Assembly: GCF_004791165.1 (NCBI RefSeq)
Contig: NZ_SRUZ01000002.1
Span: 124,001 to 188,000, forward strand
Origin: Mesorhizobium sp. M8A.F.Ca.ET.218.01.1.1
Lineage (GTDB): Bacteria; Pseudomonadota; Alphaproteobacteria; Rhizobiales; Rhizobiaceae
Direction: 5' to 3'
DNA: 64,000 bases
Below are positions 7,587 through 17,200 of the stretch, in pieces; the first letter of the stretch is position 1, and each line of letters opens with the position of its first letter. The translations under genes were made by a program, and so were the position numbers. The notes under the pieces were generated by a model. The model searched no databases and was not told the origin of the DNA. It was given only the letters and a program-made list of their open reading frames with translations.

Positions 7587-8444
7587 TCAGAGTGCGCCGG
7601 GCGGCAGATAGCCCTGGTCCGGCGTCTTCATCTCGAAGCCGAACCATTTCAACTGCAGCTCCTTGAGCTTGCCGCTGTCCTTCAGCTCGCCGATCTTGGC
7701 GTTGATGAATTCGCGCAGATCCTTGTCCTCAGGCCGCACCACCCAGGAGAGATAGGAGAATTCACCGATCGAGCCGACGACCTTGTAGGTGTCTGGGACG
7801 TTCTTCATCAGCACGGCCGCCGAAGGCGAGGCGATGACGATGGCGTCGACCTGGCCCGAGGCGAGCGCGACGTGGGTCTCGGGGAAGGACGTGAAGAGCT
7901 TCAGCTCGCCGACCCCCTTGCCGCCCTTGTCCTTGAGCTCCTTGTCATAGGCCTCGATGATGGGCTGCACTGAAGAGGCAAGCTGCGTCGCCACGACCAT
8001 GCCGTTGATGTCCTCCGGCTTCTTGATGCGTTCCTCGTCCGCGCGCACGACGATGACGTTCTCGAACGAGCCCGTCGGACGCGTATAGGCATATTTCGCC
8101 GCCCGCTCGGGATTGATGCCGGTCGAGGTGGCCATGAGATCGAACTTCTTGGCGAGCAGTCCCGGCAGCAGCCCCTGGAACGGCAGGTTGAGCTGGTCGA
8201 GCTTCACGCCGAGCTGGCTGACTGCATAGTCCAGAATGTCCTTGTTGTAGCCGACGATCTGGCCGTCGCGCACGAACTCGAACGGTTCGAACGCGGCCTC
8301 CGTGCCGACGACGATGGTGCCGCGCTGCTTGATCTGGTCGACTAGACCATCGGCATGGGAGGCGGACGCGAATGACAGGACGAGCGGCGCGGCGGCAAAC
8401 AGGGACAGGACGCGGCGGCGCGATGCGAAAAAGAACTCACCCAT
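7587..8444 (-). CDS. Amino-acid ABC transporter substrate-binding protein (family 3)
   Basis: A 285-residue periplasmic binding protein. The N-terminal 32 residues form a signal sequence with a triple Arg before the hydrophobic core (SRRRVLSLF), ending near SHADG, so Tat export is possible. The mature part starts with IKQRGTIVVGTEAAFEPFEF and continues with GYNKDILDYAVSQLG, as in SBP_bac_3 proteins. It would deliver the ligand to the permease pair encoded downstream. The agmatinase at the end of the operon points to an arginine-like or other guanidino ligand (inference). It starts 5 bp after the regulator gene stops. Confidence 0.9.
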   Translation of the reverse strand: MGEFFFASRRRVLSLFAAAPLVLSFASASHADGLVDQIKQRGTIVVGTEAAFEPFEFVRDGQIVGYNKDILDYAVSQLGVKLDQLNLPFQGLLPGLLAKKFDLMATSTGINPERAAKYAYTRPTGSFENVIVVRADEERIKKPEDINGMVVATQLASSVQPIIEAYDKELKDKGGKGVGELKLFTSFPETHVALASGQVDAIVIASPSAAVLMKNVPDTYKVVGSIGEFSYLSWVVRPEDKDLREFINAKIGELKDSGKLKELQLKWFGFEMKTPDQGYLPPGAL

Positions 8445-8449
8445 TGTTG

Positions 8450-8947
8450 TTACCCTCTTTTTTCTTCTGTTTTACTGCGCTGGTAGGCCCGGCCTGAGTG
8501 CTTGAACACGCGGCCGATCATGTAGCTCTCGGAATCCTTGATCCCGGGAACGTTCGCCAGTTCGCTGACCAGGAAGTCGTGCAGGCTGGTCGTCGACGGC
8601 AATGTAAGCTGGATGATGATGTCGAACGGCCCGGTCATGGCGTAGACGCTGTCGACGAACGAGTATTCCGACAGTTTGCGGGCAACGCTGATGATGTGCT
8701 CGCGGTCGACGTCGAGCCCGACGATGGCCGCGATGCCGACATCGCTGCGCAAAGGCCGGACGACCGCCTGGATCGAGATATCCGGATCCTCGAGCACGCG
8801 GGCCATCTTGCGCCGCACGGTCGCTTCAGTGACGCCGATGCGCTTGGCGATATCGACACTCGACATCCGCCCGTCGACCTTGAGCTGGGAAAGCACCGCC
8901 TGTTCGGTGTCGTCGAGGTCACTCGTGCTGACGAAATCCACATTCAT
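8450..8947 (-). CDS. Lrp/AsnC-family transcriptional regulator
   Basis: A 165-residue regulator. The N-terminal HTH (LDDTEQAVLSQLKVDGRMSS, then VTEATVRRKMARVL) is followed by the RAM ligand domain, with DSVYAMTGPFDIIIQL and the small-molecule loop region. The arrangement equals feast/famine regulators that sense amino acids. It is the first gene of the operon with the binding protein, two permeases and the agmatinase, so it probably both regulates itself and responds to the imported amino compound. Confidence 0.88.
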   Translation of the reverse strand: MNVDFVSTSDLDDTEQAVLSQLKVDGRMSSVDIAKRIGVTEATVRRKMARVLEDPDISIQAVVRPLRSDVGIAAIVGLDVDREHIISVARKLSEYSFVDSVYAMTGPFDIIIQLTLPSTTSLHDFLVSELANVPGIKDSESYMIGRVFKHSGRAYQRSKTEEKRG

Positions 8948-9252
8948 TTCCCCATTTGTGTCGATTTCCGACTATTATTCAGAAAATTGCATAAGAAACC
9001 GTACAGAGCAATCCCATATCGATCGAAAAACATCGAGCAGCAGGGGGGCGGTGGCCACCTGCCTCGGCTGCCTCGGCGAGCGTTTGTTCGATTTTGGGAA
9101 CTTGGCAGTGGCCGGTACTGGGCCACGGTGCGTTCACGCAGGGGCCGACCATCCCCTGAGGATGCACGCCGAAGTCACGTGGAAAGGGAGCAGGCAACGA
9201 GATGAACTGCGCCGCTCGAGGCTCGGCGGTCGGAGCATGGGCCGCCAAACGC
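8948..9252. promoter_or_regulatory. Noncoding region upstream of the Lrp operon, with a candidate Lrp site
   Basis: No convincing gene is seen in this 305-bp stretch. Its start-proximal part (about 8969-8994) is AT-rich and contains ACTATTATTCAG and AAATTGCATAA. On the operon's strand this reads as an A/T-centred, weakly symmetrical block like Lrp/AsnC sites. A GGGGAAATGA ribosome site precedes the regulator's ATG. The remainder is GC-rich with no visible structure. Confidence 0.35.
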
Positions 9253-9276
9253 AAAAAGACCGGCCAGAGGCCGGTC
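9253..9276 (-). terminator. Rho-independent terminator of rpmF
   Basis: On the minus strand GACCGGCC-TCT-GGCCGGTC is followed by five T residues. The 8-bp stem is perfect and begins 33 bp after the rpmF stop. Confidence 0.85.
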
Positions 9277-9308
9277 CTTTGTTACTCAAACCCAGGGAAA
9301 AGCTGGGC

Positions 9309-9491
9309 TCAGCTTTCCTTGGGAGTCAGCACCTGGCGACCGCGATACATGCCGGTCTTCAGGTCGATGTGGTGCGGGCGGCGCATTTCGCCGGAATTCT
9401 TGTCCTCGACATAGGTCGGGGCCTTGAGGGCGTCGGCCGAGCGGCGCATGCCGCGCTTGGACGGAGAGGTTTTGCGTTTCGGAACGGCCAT
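9309..9491 (-). CDS. rpmF: 50S ribosomal protein L32
   Basis: A 60-residue basic protein starting [20 protein letters not shown], the invariant L32 opening ([12 protein letters not shown]). It lacks the zinc-binding Cys pairs of the C+ type, as usual in alphaproteobacteria. The C-terminal GMYRGRQVL is also typical. It is a component of the large ribosomal subunit. It is transcribed alone and ends in a strong terminator. The upstream neighbour mtgA is on the same strand; this rpmF-mtgA proximity is common in Rhizobiales. Confidence 0.97.
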   Translation of the reverse strand: MAVPKRKTSPSKRGMRRSADALKAPTYVEDKNSGEMRRPHHIDLKTGMYRGRQVLTPKES

Positions 9492-9632
9492 GGATATGCT
9501 CCACTACATGGTCAAAAGCCCCGCCCGCCCTCGTGAAAGGGCCATGTCGGGGCCTAAATCTGAGAAAGTCGGGTGCCTATACACGCCTGACACCGTTTTG
9601 GCCAGCGCTGCGGTGAATCTTTTTTGTGCCGG

Positions 9633-10343
9633 CTAGTCCAGGCAGCCGACATAGGCGCCCGAGCGGCCGGCGCGCCGCTCGATCAGGTTGGCCAGCCGCC
9701 TGAGGCCCGGCCCGGGCTTTGCGGGATTGCGGGCGATCGGATTGGGCAGCGTGACGGCGAGAAGGGCCGCCTGCCGTCTGGACAATTGTTTTGCCGGAAT
9801 GCCGAAATGGTGCTGCGCCGCCGCCTCGATGCCATAGATGCCCGGCCCCCATTCGGCAATGTTGAGATAGATTTCCATGATGCGTCGTTTCGACATCACC
9901 GCGTCGAAATAGACGGCCAGCGGCAGCTCTACGACCTTGCGCACCGAGCCCAGCGGCCGCGACCAGAGGAAGAGGTTCTTCACCGTCTGCATGGTGATGG
10001 TCGATGCACCGCGCGTCGCCTCGCCGGCCAGCGCATCGTCGACGACGCCCCTGAGCTCGCCGAGATCGACGCCGCGGTGGAAACAGAACTGCCCATCTTC
10101 CGACATGATGACCGAATGGGCGAGCACGGGCGCCACGTCATCGATGGACACCCAGCGCCGGTCGTAGCCGGAGAAGGTCGCCAGGTCCTTCAGCATCAGT
10201 GTCGACACCGGATGCACGAAGGACGGCAGGTAGAGAAAGGTCAGCACCACCGGGACAAGCGCCAGCACCGCGGCCACGACGATGCCGCGCCGGACCCAGC
10301 GCCTGAGATTGCGGCGGTTCACGCCTCGCGATCTCGTCGCCAT
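9633..10343 (-). CDS. mtgA: Monofunctional biosynthetic peptidoglycan transglycosylase
   Basis: A 236-residue protein, the usual MtgA length. One N-terminal membrane helix (about residues 21-42) is followed by the GT51 domain. The catalytic Glu motif is [18 protein letters not shown], with [17 protein letters not shown] and [20 protein letters not shown] as further GT51 blocks. It polymerises lipid II into glycan strands on the periplasmic face. The start at 10343 gives the standard N-terminus; an open extension upstream runs into a repeat-like intergenic sequence. Confidence 0.94.
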   Translation of the reverse strand: MATRSRGVNRRNLRRWVRRGIVVAAVLALVPVVLTFLYLPSFVHPVSTLMLKDLATFSGYDRRWVSIDDVAPVLAHSVIMSEDGQFCFHRGVDLGELRGVVDDALAGEATRGASTITMQTVKNLFLWSRPLGSVRKVVELPLAVYFDAVMSKRRIMEIYLNIAEWGPGIYGIEAAAQHHFGIPAKQLSRRQAALLAVTLPNPIARNPAKPGPGLRRLANLIERRAGRSGAYVGCLD

Positions 10344-10452
10344 GTCCAGCTTTTCGGTCTCATGATCGACGATCGGTTCCGCCAAGCCGCCCAACCCGTG
10401 CCACGAAGCTCGTCTCGAAACGCGCTCCCGAGGGTCATAAGACGGTGTTTTC

Positions 10453-10499
10453 GAGCACCGGAGCGGAGCGTACATTCGAGTACGTGAGCACCGGAAGCG
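10453..10499. repeat. Candidate rhizobial interspersed palindromic repeat
   Basis: GAGCACCGGAGCG (10453-10465) recurs as GAGCACCGGAAGCG (10486-10499). Between them CGTAC-6nt-GTACG forms a hairpin (10469-10484). The overall look matches short mosaic palindromic elements scattered through rhizobial intergenic regions, but no second copy is seen in this window, so the repeat status is inference. Confidence 0.4.
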
Positions 10500-10616
10500 C
10501 GGAAAATGCCTTCAGATGACCGCAGGAGGTGAGTTTCCAAACGGGCTCTTACCGCTCCGGCATAATGGCGCTTGCCTTCTTGCGCAACGTCTGAGTGTCG
10601 GCTACCGGTCCCGGCC

Positions 10617-11534
10617 ATGACGAATGACGACGAAATAGCGTTCGAAATGGCGCTCATCAGACGCGCGGCCGCCGTCGAGGTGATGCTGCGTCGGTTGCTC
10701 GACGACCGCCCGCTTTCGGGCGAGATCGCGAGGCCCGATCGCCTGATGGCGGCGATGCGCCATGGCGTGCTGAACGGCGGCAAACGCCTGCGCCCCTTCC
10801 TGGTCATGGAAAGTGCTGCCTTGTTTTCCGCCGATGGCGAAGCGGCGCTGCGCGTCGCGGCCGCACTTGAATGCGTGCATTGCTATTCGCTGATCCATGA
10901 TGACTTGCCGGCGATGGACGACGACGACCTGCGCCGCGGCCAGCCGACCGTGCACAAGGCCTTCGACGAGGCAACCGCGATACTTGCCGGCGACGCACTG
11001 CTGACGCTCGCCTTCGACATCCTCGCCGGCGAGGCGACCGCGCTGCCGGCCGAGCGGCGCGCAGCCCTTGTGCTGGCGCTCGCCCGCGCCGCCGGGGCCG
11101 GCGGGATGGTCGGCGGCCAGAAGCTCGATCTCGAAGCCGAGCAGGTGCGACCGGACGAGGCCGGCATCATCCGGCTGCAGGCGATGAAGACCGGTGCACT
11201 GATCCGTTTCGCCTGCGAGGCGGGTGCGATCTTGGCCGGTGCACGATCGGATGACATGGAAAGGCTGGCCGAGTTCGGTTCGGCGATCGGCCTTGCCTTC
11301 CAGCTCGCCGACGACCTGCTGGATTTGACGGCCGACGCCAGGCAGATGGGCAAGGCGACCGGCAAGGATGCCGCCGCGGGCAAGGGTACGCTGGTGGCCT
11401 TGCACGGCGCGGATTGGGCTCGCAAGCAGCTCGACGGTCTCGTCGGCCAGGCGCACGCGTTGCTCGAACCCTATGGCGAAAAGGCGGCCCTGCTCAAGGC
11501 CGCCGCGACTTTCGTGGCAACCCGCAACAGCTGA
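10617..11534 (+). CDS. ispA: Polyprenyl synthetase, probably (2E,6E)-farnesyl diphosphate synthase
   Basis: A 305-residue trans-prenyltransferase. The first Asp-rich motif is HDDLPAMDDDD (about 94-104) and the second LADDLLD (231-237), with GGKRLRP at 54-60 for diphosphate binding. The length and YSLIHDDLPAMDDDDLRRG context match bacterial FPP synthases. It condenses IPP with DMAPP/GPP to give C15 for ubiquinone, undecaprenyl phosphate and hopanoids. The MEP-pathway gene ispG lies 5 kb away. The start at 10617 lacks a strong ribosome site but gives the family N-terminus. Confidence 0.88.
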   Translation: MTNDDEIAFEMALIRRAAAVEVMLRRLLDDRPLSGEIARPDRLMAAMRHGVLNGGKRLRPFLVMESAALFSADGEAALRVAAALECVHCYSLIHDDLPAMDDDDLRRGQPTVHKAFDEATAILAGDALLTLAFDILAGEATALPAERRAALVLALARAAGAGGMVGGQKLDLEAEQVRPDEAGIIRLQAMKTGALIRFACEAGAILAGARSDDMERLAEFGSAIGLAFQLADDLLDLTADARQMGKATGKDAAAGKGTLVALHGADWARKQLDGLVGQAHALLEPYGEKAALLKAAATFVATRNS

Positions 11535-11706
11535 CGGCAGGCCCCATATCGGGTTGCGCATGGTCGACGGCTCGGCGTCACCGCATCGATCCGATCCGCC
11601 GCGTCCCCGCAGCGCATGCATTGACCTGCGGTGCGCCAACGAAATCTTAATGTAAATGAAGCGTAATCCCGACCATTAAAATAATGCGTATGTGTTGGGG
11701 TTGCGC

Positions 11707-14040
11707 ATGCCGGAATATTCTTCCTTCATCCGGTCCGTCCGGATACGTTATCTTTCGGGACTGTTGGTTTTCGCGCTGGCTTCGGCCGCCATCATGGTTG
11801 CGCTCAATCGCGTCAATTCCTTGCGCCATGAAATCGATGCGCTGAGCAGCAATCTCGTCGTTTTCACCCGCGACCTGCGCAACGCCACCAGCTTCGCCGA
11901 GACAACCAGTTCCGCCTGGCGGATCGAGACGCGCGATGCGCTGACGGCTTCGGCGCGCGACCATTCCGAGCGACTGACCGGCGAGATCGAGACGCTGAGC
12001 GCCCAGCTCGCCGCGATCCGCCCGCGCCTGTCGGTCAAGACCGTCAACGAGCTGGCGGCCGCTTCCGTCAATGGCGATCTGTTCTGGTCGCCGCGTGACA
12101 TGGTTCGCAACTTCAACCTGATGTCGGTGGCGCAAAAGACCGATGAATGGAGTTCTCGCGAAATCCGCAACCAGAACGACCTGTTCGTTCAGCCCATGCT
12201 GGTGCGTGTCCGCACCGCGATGGACGACGAACGCCATCTGGCGGACGCCTCCGGCGACCGGCTGCTTTTGTGGGCGAGCGGCCTGTTGTTTGCCGTGCTC
12301 GCCATCGTTGCCTTCTGGATCTTCCGGCCGATGGAACAGGCGATCCGCCGCGCCTTTGCCCAGTCGGCCGAATCCTTGTTCAAGGCCGAGGCGGCCGACC
12401 GTGCCAAGTCGGAATTCCTCGCCAATATGAGCCACGAGATCCGCACCCCGATGAACGGCGTGCTCGGCATGGCCGAATTGCTGGCCAAGACCGAACTGAA
12501 CCCGCGTCAGAAGACCTTCACCGACGTCATCGTCAAATCGGGCAACGCGCTTCTCACCATCATCAACGACATCCTCGATTTCTCGAAGATCAATGCCGGG
12601 CAGCTGACGCTCGATCCTGCCCCCTTCCGTCTCTCGGAAGCGGTGGAGGATGTGGCGACACTGGTCTCGGCACGCGTTGCCGAGAAGAACCTGGAACTCA
12701 TCGTGCGTGTCGATCCTCGGCTGCCGGCCTATGTCGTCGGCGACGCCGGTCGCTTTCGGCAGATCGTCACCAACCTGGTCGGCAATGCGGTGAAATTCAC
12801 CGAGAAGGGCCATGTGCTGATCGATGTCGGCGGCGAAACCATCAACGACGTCGTCCAGCTGAAGCTGCGCGTCGAGGACACCGGCATCGGCATCCCGGCC
12901 GAGAAATTGCAAAACGTGTTCGAGAAGTTCGCCCAGGTCGACGGGTCTTCGACCCGCCGTCATGAAGGCACCGGCCTCGGGCTTGCCATCGCCGCCCGTC
13001 TCGTCGACCTGATGGCCGGCAAGATCGGCGTCGAGAGCGAGATCGGCCGCGGTTCCGTCTTCTGGTTCGCCGTGCCGCTGCCGGTCCACCGTGCCGAGGC
13101 GCGCGACGCTGTCGTCCCGGTGGACGTCACCGGCGCGCGCGTGCTGGTCATCGACGACAATCCGGTCAACCGCGAGATCCTGCTCGAACAGCTCAGAAGC
13201 TGGAGCTTCGACTGCGCCGCCGCCGAAAGCGGCGCAATGGGCCTCGCCTTCCTCGATCGCGCCTGCCAACTCGGTGCCAGCGTCGACTGCATCATCCTCG
13301 ACTATCAGATGCCCGGCATGAACGGCGCCGATGTCGCCCGGGCTATCGCCGCCGACAGCCGGCTGTCCGCCATCCCGGTCGTGATCCTGACCTCCGTCGA
13401 CCAGGTCGATTTCGGCAAGATGATCATCGACTTCGGCATATCGGCGCACCTGACCAAGCCGGCGCGGTCGGCGGTCCTGCTCGGCACCGTCATCTCGGTC
13501 ATCCAGAAGGCGCGCTCGCAGGTCGGCAAGGCGCAGTTCATTCGCGAACCGGTCCAACCGATGCAGGCGACTCCGGCCTTCACGGTTATCCGTGGCCCCG
13601 CGGTACCGGTCGCGACAGTGCCGGAATCGAATGCCGCGCCGAACAGCCCGATCGACATCCTCATCGCCGAGGACAATGACGTGAACCAGATGGTGTTCGG
13701 CCAGATCCTCAATGGACTCGGCCTGAGCTACCGCATCGCCGGCAATGGCCGCACCGCGGTCGAGATGTACCGGTCGCTGCATCCGAGGCTGGTTCTGATG
13801 GACGTCTCGATGCCGGAAATGAACGGCTACGAGGCAACACGCGCCATCCGGGCGATCGAAGCGGCGTCGGGCGGCCACATCCCGATCATCGGCGTCACCG
13901 CGCATGCGCTGAAGGGCGACCGCGACAAGTGCATCGAGGCCGGCATGGACGACTATCTGCCCAAGCCCGTTTCGCCCGATCGCCTCGGCGCCAAGATCGG
14001 CACCTGGCTCAGCGAGACGGTGGTGGCCAAGACCGCCTGA
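11707..14040 (+). CDS. Hybrid sensor histidine kinase with two receiver domains
   Basis: A 777-residue membrane kinase. TM1 is near residues 15-35 and TM2 near 187-207, enclosing a helical sensor region of about 150 residues. The HisKA domain has phospho-acceptor His243 in [12 protein letters not shown]. The HATPase domain has N box ([11 protein letters not shown]), G1 (DTGIGIP) and G2 (GTGLGLAI). Two receivers follow, with Asp532 ([10 protein letters not shown]) and Asp699 ([10 protein letters not shown]). No separate Hpt or output domain is present, so a phosphotransfer partner must be encoded elsewhere. A GTG 15 bp upstream (11692) is an alternative start. The signal is unknown. It stands alone. 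Confidence 0.9.
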   Translation: MPEYSSFIRSVRIRYLSGLLVFALASAAIMVALNRVNSLRHEIDALSSNLVVFTRDLRNATSFAETTSSAWRIETRDALTASARDHSERLTGEIETLSAQLAAIRPRLSVKTVNELAAASVNGDLFWSPRDMVRNFNLMSVAQKTDEWSSREIRNQNDLFVQPMLVRVRTAMDDERHLADASGDRLLLWASGLLFAVLAIVAFWIFRPMEQAIRRAFAQSAESLFKAEAADRAKSEFLANMSHEIRTPMNGVLGMAELLAKTELNPRQKTFTDVIVKSGNALLTIINDILDFSKINAGQLTLDPAPFRLSEAVEDVATLVSARVAEKNLELIVRVDPRLPAYVVGDAGRFRQIVTNLVGNAVKFTEKGHVLIDVGGETINDVVQLKLRVEDTGIGIPAEKLQNVFEKFAQVDGSSTRRHEGTGLGLAIAARLVDLMAGKIGVESEIGRGSVFWFAVPLPVHRAEARDAVVPVDVTGARVLVIDDNPVNREILLEQLRSWSFDCAAAESGAMGLAFLDRACQLGASVDCIILDYQMPGMNGADVARAIAADSRLSAIPVVILTSVDQVDFGKMIIDFGISAHLTKPARSAVLLGTVISVIQKARSQVGKAQFIREPVQPMQATPAFTVIRGPAVPVATVPESNAAPNSPIDILIAEDNDVNQMVFGQILNGLGLSYRIAGNGRTAVEMYRSLHPRLVLMDVSMPEMNGYEATRAIRAIEAASGGHIPIIGVTAHALKGDRDKCIEAGMDDYLPKPVSPDRLGAKIGTWLSETVVAKTA

Positions 14041-14054
14041 CCACCACCAACGCC

Positions 14055-14819
14055 TCAGACGGCCGCGTCCAGATGAAACCGGCGCATCCAGTCCAGGCTT
14101 GTCTCGTCGGCGAGCTTCGCGACGCCGGGCCTGACATGCCCGGCATCCGGCGCCGGGACGCCCAGGGCTTCGCAGATGCGCAGCAATGCCACGGCCGGCT
14201 CGGCGGCAAGGTGCTCATAGCCGATCCGCAATGGTGCTATGCCCTGTTGTGCGAACCAGATGTTCCAGGCCGTATCATAGGCTTCCAGTTCTTCGACCTC
14301 GCCCTTGATGCGCTCGAAATCATAGTGAGGTTCCCTGGCAGGTCCCACCCTTTCGATTTCGGTTCCGTCGGGGGCGATATGCCAAAGACCGGTTTGCCGG
14401 GCTTTGACCAGGGAGACGGCCTGCGCGAGTTTGTTTTCGCGCGACAGGTGTATGTAGAGGACTCGGCCAAAGGCTCGTTCGAAACGCGCTGTGTCTGACT
14501 CAAGCCCAGGATAGACCTGATCGAGGATCGCCGACAGCTCATCCAGGTTCTCCCGCATCAGGCGCAAGCCGAAAATTTCAGTATCGCCCTTGCCGGCACC
14601 GATCGCCGCATTGAGATAGGCAAGCTGGAATTCACGCTCGCCCATCGTGTCGCGATCGGGCAATCCCCAATCCTGCGCCCACTCCGACACATCCTGCCGC
14701 CGGTAGAATGAGTGGGGATCACCGGTCGTTCCGGTGGCCGCCAACAGCTTGCACAGCAAGGTGCTGCCGGTTCTGGGCGTGCCGCAGATGATGTATCCGT
14801 CGAACATGGGCGCTCGCAT
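14055..14819 (-). CDS. Stf0-like sulfotransferase
   Basis: A 254-residue protein with the 5'-phosphosulfate-binding loop ICGTPRTGSTLLCKLL at the N-terminus. Stf0-type features follow: FYRRQDVSEWA, GLRLMRENLDEL, and IHLSRENKLAQAVSLVKARQ, where the R-E-N-K-L-AQAVS block is the PAPS 3'-phosphate/dimer segment. The known member is the mycobacterial trehalose 2-sulfotransferase; rhizobial homologues probably sulfate a sugar or glycan. The start at 14819 (MRAPMFDGY) and 14807 (MFDGY) are both possible. No PAPS-synthesis or glycan genes are adjacent. Confidence 0.8.
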   Translation of the reverse strand: MRAPMFDGYIICGTPRTGSTLLCKLLAATGTTGDPHSFYRRQDVSEWAQDWGLPDRDTMGEREFQLAYLNAAIGAGKGDTEIFGLRLMRENLDELSAILDQVYPGLESDTARFERAFGRVLYIHLSRENKLAQAVSLVKARQTGLWHIAPDGTEIERVGPAREPHYDFERIKGEVEELEAYDTAWNIWFAQQGIAPLRIGYEHLAAEPAVALLRICEALGVPAPDAGHVRPGVAKLADETSLDWMRRFHLDAAV

Positions 14820-15015
14820 GACAGGGCTGCTGCCCAAGGAGAGATGGTGGCCTCCGCTATAGCTGAAACCGTTGCTCGATGCGACGGGCACATTGCAGCG
14901 GCGTTTGGGCGTTCGTCTCGACTTCGAGATCGTAGCGTATCCGGTTGTGGACGCTCATATTGCCAGCGCGCCAGCCCCGCCAACCTGTCGGCGCAGCGCT
15001 TCGCGCCCTCGGCCC

Positions 15016-15870
15016 TTACCGGTTGCGCACCACCACGCAGGCGCCGCCGACGCTTTGCAGCTTCTGGCAGATGACATTGGCGGCGGCGCGGTCGTCGATC
15101 CCGATCCTGACGGCGTAGATGCCGCGCCGGCCGATCGGCGTGCGCACCCGGCTCACCACAGGATCATGCCCGGCAAGCAGGGCCGGAAAGCGGCCCCGCA
15201 CCCTGAGCCACTGGCCGATCGCCGCGCTGCGGCGAAAATTGCCCGCCACCTGGATGCCCCATGGCTTGATGTTGATCGAGGCCATTGCGACCGTCCGCGA
15301 CATGATCACCGGCAGCTTGCGGCAGGCGACGGCGAAATCCAGCTTGGCATCGAGCGGCTCGACTTTGCCGGCATAGGCCGGGTCCGTGAACTTGTCGACC
15401 GGCTCGCCCATGACGTCGAACACATAGCTTTCCGTCTCCATCGGCAGGAAGCCGCCGGAATTCAGCCAGCGCGACACCCGGCTCTCGCCGGCATTGTAGG
15501 CGGCCGCCGCTAGGCCAAGATTGCCATAACTGGTCTTCATTTCGGCGAGATATCTAGCCGACGCCGGGATCGCCTGGTTGATGTCGAAGGAATCGGCAAG
15601 CCCCCGCATCTTGGCGGTGCCCGGCATGAACTGGGCAATGCCCTCGGCGCCGACGGGGCTCACGGCATTGGGATCGAAACGGCTTTCCTTCCAGATAAGG
15701 CGGGCGAAGAAGTCCCGGGGCAGAGCGTTCTGGTCGGCATGCGCCTGGATCAGGTTGCAGACCTTGTCGATCAGCCGCTGCTTGGCCGATTGCGGCGGAT
15801 CGGCCTGGGCAAGCGTCGACCAGGCCATGCCGCACAGGAAAATCAGCGTCGCCCACAGGAAACGCCGCAT
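15016..15870 (-). CDS. Lytic transglycosylase (SLT domain) with C-terminal SPOR-like region
   Basis: A 284-residue exported protein. The signal peptide covers residues 1-23 (cleavage near AQA-D). The SLT domain has catalytic Glu62 in WKESRFDPNAVS, then GAEGIAQFMPGTA and AAAYNAGESRV. The C-terminal 85 residues begin KPWGIQVAGNFRRS and contain two short beta-rich repeats like SPOR/septal-glycan-binding domains. It would cleave glycan strands to 1,6-anhydro-MurNAc in the periplasm. It follows ispG after 5 bp on the same strand, so the two may share a transcript. Confidence 0.88.
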   Translation of the reverse strand: MRRFLWATLIFLCGMAWSTLAQADPPQSAKQRLIDKVCNLIQAHADQNALPRDFFARLIWKESRFDPNAVSPVGAEGIAQFMPGTAKMRGLADSFDINQAIPASARYLAEMKTSYGNLGLAAAAYNAGESRVSRWLNSGGFLPMETESYVFDVMGEPVDKFTDPAYAGKVEPLDAKLDFAVACRKLPVIMSRTVAMASINIKPWGIQVAGNFRRSAAIGQWLRVRGRFPALLAGHDPVVSRVRTPIGRRGIYAVRIGIDDRAAANVICQKLQSVGGACVVVRNR

Positions 15871-15875
15871 TTGAC

Positions 15876-17159
15876 CTACTCTGCCGCGGCCTTGCCGCCC
15901 TGACCGAACCTCTGTTCGATATAGTCGGCGACCATCTTCTCGAAATCCGCCGCGATCGACGGCCCGCGCAGGGTCGCTGCTTTCTTGCCGTCGACGAAGA
16001 CGGGCGCTGTCGGCGTCTCGCCAGTGCCGGGCAGCGAAATGCCGATATCGGCGTGCTTGGACTCACCCGGGCCGTTGACGATGCAACCCATCACCGCGAC
16101 CTTGAGGTTCTCGACGCCTGGGTATTTCTCACGCCACACCGGCATGTTCTTGCGCAGGTCCGCCTGGATGTTCTGCGCCAGTTCCTGAAACACGGTGGAG
16201 GTGGTGCGGCCGCAGCCGGGGCAGGCCGCGACGATCGGCACGAACTGCCGGAAACCCATGGTCTGCAGCAGTTCCTGCGACACCTGCACCTCGCGGGTGC
16301 GGTCGCCATTCGGCTCCGGCGTCAGCGAGATTCGGATGGTGTCGCCGATGCCTTGCTGCAAGAGGATGCCCATGGCGGCGGAAGAAGCAACGATGCCTTT
16401 CGACCCCATGCCGGCTTCAGTGAGGCCGAGATGCAGCGCGTGGTTGGAACGGGTGGCGAGTTCGGTGTAGACGGCGATCAGATCCTGCACGCCGCTGACC
16501 TTGGCCGACAGGATGATTTTTTCGCGGCCAAGACCGATCTCTTCGGCCATCTCGGCCGACAGGATCGCCGACTGCACGATCGCCTCGCGCGTGACTTCCT
16601 GCGCGGTCAGGGGAAAGCCCTTGTCCTGGTTGTCGTCCATCAGCCGCGTCAACAGCTCCTGGTCGAGCGAGCCCCAGTTGACGCCGATGCGCACCGGCTT
16701 GTCGTGCTTGATCGCCATCTCGACGATATCGGTGAACTGCCGGTCCTTCTTGTCCTTGAAGCCGACATTGCCGGGATTGATGCGGTACTTGGCAAGCGCC
16801 TCGGCGCAGTCCGGGTGATCGGCCAGCAGCTTGTGGCCGATATAGTGGAAATCGCCGACCAGCGGCACGTTGATGCCGAGCCGCAACAGTCGCTCGTGGA
16901 TGCGCGGCACGGCGGCGGCACTCTCGTCGCGGTCAACGGTGATGCGCACGATCTCGGAGCCGGCGCGGTGCAGCGCCGCGACTTGCGCGACCGTCTGATC
17001 GACATCGGCGGTATCGGTATTGGTCATCGATTGCACGACCACGGGCGCGCCGCCGCCGACGACCACGCCGCCGACATCGACGCCGACCGAGGTGCGGCGG
17101 GGGAAGGGAAAGGAAAAATACCCGGTCATGCCGGCAGCCTTTTGTCTCTGGAGCGCCAT
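15876..17159 (-). CDS. ispG: 4-hydroxy-3-methylbut-2-en-1-yl diphosphate synthase (flavodoxin)
   Basis: IspG/GcpE of the MEP isoprenoid pathway, converting MEcPP to HMBPP with a 4Fe-4S cluster. The TIM-barrel part opens [17 protein letters not shown] and [16 protein letters not shown]. The cluster region has [11 protein letters not shown] and [10 protein letters not shown], supplying the three Cys ligands. The start at 17159 gives 427 residues but lies in a 20-bp tandem repeat. ATG at 17129 ([14 protein letters not shown]) gives 417 residues, fits the family N-terminus at least as well, and may be the true start. ispA lies in the same region. Confidence 0.95.
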   Translation of the reverse strand: MALQRQKAAGMTGYFSFPFPRRTSVGVDVGGVVVGGGAPVVVQSMTNTDTADVDQTVAQVAALHRAGSEIVRITVDRDESAAAVPRIHERLLRLGINVPLVGDFHYIGHKLLADHPDCAEALAKYRINPGNVGFKDKKDRQFTDIVEMAIKHDKPVRIGVNWGSLDQELLTRLMDDNQDKGFPLTAQEVTREAIVQSAILSAEMAEEIGLGREKIILSAKVSGVQDLIAVYTELATRSNHALHLGLTEAGMGSKGIVASSAAMGILLQQGIGDTIRISLTPEPNGDRTREVQVSQELLQTMGFRQFVPIVAACPGCGRTTSTVFQELAQNIQADLRKNMPVWREKYPGVENLKVAVMGCIVNGPGESKHADIGISLPGTGETPTAPVFVDGKKAATLRGPSIAADFEKMVADYIEQRFGQGGKAAAE

Positions 17160-17200
17160 GCGTCTCTCTGGAGCGCTATGCGTCTCTCTGAAGCCCGTGC
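17141..17200. repeat. Three tandem copies of a 20-bp repeat at the ispG start
   Basis: Units 17141-17160, 17161-17180 and 17181-17200 share the core GTCTCTCTGGAGCGC(C/T)ATG. The first two differ at four positions and the third is more diverged. The first unit contains the upstream candidate ATG of ispG (minus strand). In the second unit the same trinucleotide is changed to CATAG. Confidence 0.75.

Noticed and set aside
11647..13905. 752-codon open frame antisense to the hybrid sensor kinase
   Set aside because: Composition is that of a GC-rich shadow (runs of His, Arg, Asp, Gly), and the opposite strand encodes a complete kinase with all motifs.
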